Positions 44,883-48,763 of a DNA stretch of 48,763 bases are shown one piece after another. The translations under genes and the position numbers were made by a program. The notes under the pieces were generated by a model. It was not told where the DNA came from. It made no database searches and saw nothing but the letters and a program-made list of their open reading frames with translations. The DNA comes from Bacteroidota bacterium (GTDB taxonomy: Bacteria > Bacteroidota > Bacteroidia > B-17B0 > Aurantibacillaceae): positions 1-48,763 of the forward strand of contig SYAL01000051.1 in NCBI GenBank assembly GCA_005787585.1, in the 5' to 3' direction. Numbering within the stretch: position 1 is the first letter of the stretch; each line of letters starts with the position of its first letter.

Positions 44883-47759
44883 TTAAAAAATATTTTTGTC
44901 TGTTTTTACATTACAAATAGTATTGTATGAACAATAAGTACAGCTGGTAATGTCATTGGTTTGTTCAAAACTACTAGAATAATTAATTATTTGCATTATA
45001 AATAATTTTAATTCATTTTCAAAATCTAGTAAAAATTTATCTGAAAATACAAATGGTTTTTTTTCAGAATCTAATATATATTTAGGATCATCTGTAAAAA
45101 TTTTAAAAGGAATAATACCCATCATTAATTGACTTGGCTGGCAGAAATTATTTTTATATAATAGCCACGAATAGAGAAATAATTGAAATTGTTTATTATA
45201 TATTTTATCATTAAATAGATTTTCAAAATTAGAAAAAACAAATTGATCAGAATCTTTTACGGAACTTTTATAATCTATCACTCGAATCATATTATTATAT
45301 GTGTCAATTCGGTCTATTTTTCCTTTGATGAAAACAGTAGCGTCTTTCCCGTTAATTTGTATATTTAAAGGTGCCGAAAATTCTTCTTCTAATTTTAAAA
45401 TAGTTATCAGTTGATTTTCTTTAACAAGTTTAGTTATAAATTTAATATCGTTTTTAAGCAATTTTTTTACATATACTTTAATTACTTCTTTTTGTAACAA
45501 ACTTTTTCCTATAGGTTCGTTCCCATCAAAAAAAGAAACAAAACTTTCATTAACTGTTAGATCTATTTTTAATAGCGCTTCTTCTAAGTTTTTAATTTGT
45601 ATTATTTGATTAATAAATGGACTATATAAAATCTCTAAACTTTTATGAAGTATTAGTCCAAACGTACTTGCTTCTGCAATTTCTTCTACCTCTTTTGATT
45701 CTTTTAATCCAAGACCATATCTAAAATAAAAACGTAAAGAACATTCTTTAAAGCTTGTTAAACTAGATGGTGATAACCCAAAATACATGTCGTTACTTGT
45801 CGCTTTTTTTATTATAGAATTAAGTGTTTCAGTATTTTTATTAATTACAATAGAATTAATTAATTCTGTCGGAAGATTTTTGTAGGACGCAACTGATTCT
45901 GTGATTTTAATTTCAGAATTATATTCTATCATTTCTAATTGAAGTTGGGTTACAAACCTACTTTTTTCGCCTTTTCCGAATGAATCAGATTCACTATCGT
46001 AAATAATTGTTACATCATTTGCTTTTTGTAAAAGACGGTAAAAATGATAAGCGTAAATAGCATCTTTTTCAGCGTATAAAGGCAATCCAAAAACACGTTT
46101 TAGGTCATTCGGAATAAATGAATTAACAGATTTTCCAGATGGTAATACGCCTTCGTTTACATTTACTAAAATAACATAATCAAAATCTAAATTACGAGTT
46201 TCTAAAACACCCATTATTTGTAAACCCTGCAAAGGCTCTCCAATAAAAGGAGCCGAAGAGTTTCCAACTACTTGGTTATATAGTTGCTTAAAAGATTGTA
46301 TGTTATTAAAATGTTGGTATTTAGTTAAAATTCCGCTTAATCTATTAAGATTTTTAAGAATAACCTGTAAGTATTCTAATTCTAAATTACTTTGATTAGT
46401 GGTTTGTTGATTAGTAAAATAGTTTATGAGAGTTTCTAAAAGACTTTGTAATAAATTGCAAAAATCTATAGTTGATTTCATTGGCAATAATAAAGGACTT
46501 AGCAAAGAATAATTTTGGTTAAACAATTGCTCTAAAACAGGTTCACTTATAAAATTTAAATTCCGTTGTGTAATTTGATAAATTATTAAAATAGGATCAA
46601 TAACTAATCCTTCTCCGGTTAAATAATTTTGAAATAAGGGTTGCCTTAATAAGGCCAATAAATCTTTATGGTAAAGTGTTTTTTGCTTTCGGGTTTGTTT
46701 GGCATAATTCAATTGAATTTGTAATAAAATATCTATTAAGCCATAGGTTGATGTATATTTTAATGGATACCCCATGGTAATATTTATATATTCTATTGCA
46801 GGAGGTAATTGTTGTAATACTGGCCATAATAATTTTTCGTTTGCTAAAACGACCGCCACTTTATCTAAAGGAATATTATTATCGATATATTTTTGTAGCA
46901 CTTGTTTAACTACTTGAGCCTGGCCAATTTGTTTAGGTACAGATACAATTTGTATTTCTTTTTTTGTTTTAAAATTTTCTTGAATAAATAATGGATCTCG
47001 TTGTTTAAATAATTTAAAATTTGCTCTTAAAAATAAACCAGCTTCTTGATTAGGATTATCTAAATAATATTTATCTACATCCCATAAAATATCAGCTTTA
47101 TTTTTTTCATAAAATCGATAAAATAATTTTAATTCTGCAGCATTTAAGGCATTAAAGCCACAAAAAATAAGTTTATGAAACTTATCTTCGAAATTATTAC
47201 TTTTAATATTAGCTACCGCTTGTTTGTATGCAAGACCCTGATATGCCCATTTATTTTGAATTAAAAATGAAGAAAAATGTTTGTATATAGCACCAAGACT
47301 ATTCATAAATTCTAAATAGTTAAGTTGGTACTCACTTAATACTTCTTCGCCTAAACTCCAGTTTTCTATTTCTTTTATATTTTTTAAATTTTCGTAGAGT
47401 TGCTCTGAATTGGCTAAATAACGATCAATCTCATTAAAATCCTGTAAAATTAATTGTCCCCATTTTGCAAAACCATCAAAAGATTCAGCTTTTTGGCCAT
47501 AAACTATTTTATAGCTATCGTATAAATAGCACATTAAATCTATTTCCTCTAATATTTTTAATCCACTTAATTCTGCTATTAAATCTTCTGCACTTATTAT
47601 GTTTGGTAACCACATCGTTTTACTAAAAACTTCGATTAAATGCTTTTTCAAAAAAAGTGCACCTCGTTTATTTGGCAAAACAATACAAAGATTTTCTGCC
47701 GTATCTTTATAATTAGAGTAAATGTAATTAGCAGTTAATTTTAGAAAAGGATCTGTCAT
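44883..47759 (-). CDS. AddB-like PD-(D/E)XK nuclease with 4Fe-4S cluster
   Basis: A 958-residue protein of the AddB family, the recombination-related nuclease/helicase-like partner of AddA. The C-terminal nuclease domain begins with GLSPSSLTSFKECSLRFYFRY (Cys673) and contains GKIDRID and VIDYKSS with Asp829 and Lys831. The iron-sulfur cysteines Cys940, Cys943 and Cys949 (CxxCx5C) pair with Cys673. The N-terminal helicase-like part starts IVLPNKRGALFLKKHL, where AddB proteins of Firmicutes have a Walker A; none is present here. The addA partner is not in the window. It shares the CATG start region with the divergent small gene. Confidence 0.88.
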   Translation of the reverse strand: MTDPFLKLTANYIYSNYKDTAENLCIVLPNKRGALFLKKHLIEVFSKTMWLPNIISAEDLIAELSGLKILEEIDLMCYLYDSYKIVYGQKAESFDGFAKWGQLILQDFNEIDRYLANSEQLYENLKNIKEIENWSLGEEVLSEYQLNYLEFMNSLGAIYKHFSSFLIQNKWAYQGLAYKQAVANIKSNNFEDKFHKLIFCGFNALNAAELKLFYRFYEKNKADILWDVDKYYLDNPNQEAGLFLRANFKLFKQRDPLFIQENFKTKKEIQIVSVPKQIGQAQVVKQVLQKYIDNNIPLDKVAVVLANEKLLWPVLQQLPPAIEYINITMGYPLKYTSTYGLIDILLQIQLNYAKQTRKQKTLYHKDLLALLRQPLFQNYLTGEGLVIDPILIIYQITQRNLNFISEPVLEQLFNQNYSLLSPLLLPMKSTIDFCNLLQSLLETLINYFTNQQTTNQSNLELEYLQVILKNLNRLSGILTKYQHFNNIQSFKQLYNQVVGNSSAPFIGEPLQGLQIMGVLETRNLDFDYVILVNVNEGVLPSGKSVNSFIPNDLKRVFGLPLYAEKDAIYAYHFYRLLQKANDVTIIYDSESDSFGKGEKSRFVTQLQLEMIEYNSEIKITESVASYKNLPTELINSIVINKNTETLNSIIKKATSNDMYFGLSPSSLTSFKECSLRFYFRYGLGLKESKEVEEIAEASTFGLILHKSLEILYSPFINQIIQIKNLEEALLKIDLTVNESFVSFFDGNEPIGKSLLQKEVIKVYVKKLLKNDIKFITKLVKENQLITILKLEEEFSAPLNIQINGKDATVFIKGKIDRIDTYNNMIRVIDYKSSVKDSDQFVFSNFENLFNDKIYNKQFQLFLYSWLLYKNNFCQPSQLMMGIIPFKIFTDDPKYILDSEKKPFVFSDKFLLDFENELKLFIMQIINYSSSFEQTNDITSCTYCSYNTICNVKTDKNIF

Positions 47760-47997
47760 GAATGCTGAAGGTATAAATTTTCCTCTTTACAGGAAGTATA
47801 AAAATAACAAGAGTTATTTTAAAATCATAAATTATCATTTATTTGAAGAAATTCAGATAATTGGATCAAAAAGGATAGTAAGACAAACCGAAGCAAAATT
47901 TTTCCCTGAAAAACTTTTTATTAGCGATTTAATATTTAATTATCAAAACATGGCATATGAAATCACAGAAACAGAGTATTTTACTAATTTAATTTAG
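47758..47997 (+). CDS. Conserved small hypothetical protein (79 aa)
   Basis: A 79-residue protein without signal peptide. INFPLYRKYKNNKSYFKI and FEEIQIIGSKRIVRQTEAKFFPEK resemble a short Bacteroidota protein type (FPLYRKY ... FEEIQ-IGSK) that I recall as uncharacterised. Its ATG overlaps the ATG of the AddB-like gene on the other strand by two bases (CATG). No other start is available upstream of the conserved part. asnS follows about 100 bp downstream. The function is unknown. Confidence 0.65.
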   Translation: MNAEGINFPLYRKYKNNKSYFKIINYHLFEEIQIIGSKRIVRQTEAKFFPEKLFISDLIFNYQNMAYEITETEYFTNLI

Positions 47998-48069
47998 CAT
48001 CCAACCCAAAAATTAAACTATACTTTACAAATATTGACATAGTTGTATTATATTATATAGAAAACTTAG

Positions 48070-48077
48070 TAAATTTG
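48070..48077 (+). promoter_or_regulatory. -7 box TAAATTTG for asnS
   Basis: TAAATTTG fits TAnnTTTG and lies 21 nt before the ATG at 48099. A TTG at 48043-48045 is 24 nt upstream, wider than usual, so the -33 element is uncertain. Confidence 0.35.
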
Positions 48078-48098
48078 ATTTTTAATTATAATTTAACA

Positions 48099-48763
48099 AT
48101 GAATCGTGAACGTATAAAAGATATTTTAAAAACCAAACCAATCAATCAAACTATTATTGTAAATGGATGGGTGCGTACTTTTAGAAATAATTCTTTTATA
48201 GCATTAAATGACGGCTCTACTAATAATAATTTACAAATAGTAGTTGATTTTACTAATACTTCTGAAGAAATATTAAAGCGCATTACTACCGGTTCAGCCA
48301 TCAGTATTACAGGGATTTTAGTTGCTTCATTAGGTAAAGGTCAGTCCGTTGAAGTTAAAGCAAGTTCGATACAGATAATTGGTGATAGTGATGCGGAAAA
48401 ATATCCTCTTCAACCAAAAAAACATAGCTTAGAATTTCTTCGTGAAATTGCTCATTTACGTTTTCGAACCAATACATTTGGTGCGGTTTTTAGAGTTAGA
48501 AATACTTTATCGTTTGCTATTCATCAATTTTTTAATGAAAAGGGTTTTTTAAATCTTCACAGTCCAATAATTACTTCGAGTGATGCTGAAGGGGCTGGCG
48601 AAATGTTTCATGTAACAAATTTTGATATTTCTAACCCAGTAAAAGATAAAAATGGACAAATAGATTACAAGCAAGATTTTTTTGGAAAATCTACTAATCT
48701 TACTGTTTCCGGACAATTAGAAGGGGAGTTAGCCGCCATGGCTTTTTCTAATATTTTTACTTT
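48099..48763 (+). CDS. asnS: Asparaginyl-tRNA synthetase, 5' part (cut by window end)
   Basis: The first ~221 residues of a class IIb synthetase that charges tRNA(Asn). The N-terminal OB-fold anticodon domain (about 1-105) contains VNGWVRTFRNNSFIALNDGS and VEVKASSIQIIG. It is followed by EFLREIAHLRFRTNTFGAVFRVRN, motif-2-side FLNLHSPIITSSDAEGAGEMF, and the NLTVSGQLEGELAAM segment, all characteristic of AsnRS rather than AspRS. The insertion DYKQDFFGKSTNLTVS is the usual AsnRS form. The frame is open at the window edge, so nothing is known of the C-terminal part. Confidence 0.95.
   Translation, partial: MNRERIKDILKTKPINQTIIVNGWVRTFRNNSFIALNDGSTNNNLQIVVDFTNTSEEILKRITTGSAISITGILVASLGKGQSVEVKASSIQIIGDSDAEKYPLQPKKHSLEFLREIAHLRFRTNTFGAVFRVRNTLSFAIHQFFNEKGFLNLHSPIITSSDAEGAGEMFHVTNFDISNPVKDKNGQIDYKQDFFGKSTNLTVSGQLEGELAAMAFSNIFT

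Overview
The window is an AT-rich, densely coded piece of chromosome from a member of the Bacteroidota. The evidence is a secreted metallopeptidase with a type IX secretion C-terminal domain, a LytTR/LytS-type two-component pair, DUF3078 and DUF349 proteins, TonB-receptor-like outer-membrane barrels, an OprO/P-type porin, and promoters of the Bacteroidota form (TTTG, 19-nt spacer, TAnnTTTG). There are no Shine-Dalgarno-like start contexts. No insertion sequence, integrase, prophage or CRISPR array is visible. The content is mostly core and housekeeping, so I cannot place the organism below phylum.

Layout. 1-2.9 kb: DUF3078 outer-membrane protein, then a LytR/LytS-type pair on the minus strand. 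2.9-12.4 kb (+): mnmH-selD (selenium for tRNA 2-selenouridine), nadK, a T9SS metallopeptidase, an OmpA-like lipoprotein, then a phosphate-type porin beside a Pit phosphate transporter. 12.5-21.2 kb: oligoendopeptidase F, ftsE (-), a large TPR protein with an outer-membrane barrel partner, plsC, gatC. 21.3-24.8 kb: a CAP-domain protein, and on the minus strand rlmN, a trans-polyprenyl diphosphate synthase and a MORN/YwqK-type lipoprotein. 24.8-31.5 kb (+): amidohydrolase, MBL hydrolase, a small barrel-like protein, a FAD oxidoreductase, then RimB-like protease, RimK and an M14 carboxypeptidase-like enzyme, a 36-residue membrane miniprotein, tatA and a secreted protein. 31.6-35.4 kb: typA, a KdnA-like aminotransferase and an unknown protein. 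35.5-35.7 kb: tRNA-Lys(UUU) with promoter, structured leader and terminator. 35.9-42.2 kb (-): hemC-hemD fusion, dut, a Wzx-like flippase and a TonB-receptor-like gene broken by one in-frame stop. 42.3 kb to the end: gmk, DUF349 protein, AddB-like nuclease, a conserved small protein and the 5' part of asnS.

Genes that appear to work together: mnmH and selD form a complete selenide-to-tRNA pathway, and the only tRNA in the window (Lys-UUU) is a classical MnmH substrate. The porin and Pit could form an outer/inner membrane phosphate uptake pair. RimB-like, RimK and the M14 enzyme form a likely add-and-remove amino-acid tagging module. Tail-to-head overlaps (lytS/lytR, mnmH/selD, plsC/gatC, FAD oxidoreductase/rimB, wzx/dut) point to operons.

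The most unusual pattern is that five genes have a TAnnTTTG -7 box ending only 3-4 nt before the start codon, and a sixth has one 7 nt away. This predicts that transcription starts at or next to the start codon, giving leaderless mRNAs. No gene-free stretch exceeds 300 bases. The longest (35661-35957, after the tRNA) holds the tRNA terminator and otherwise nothing I can recognise. The gaps at 21154-21356, 33490-33643 and 44732-44882 are AT-rich with no gene seen.
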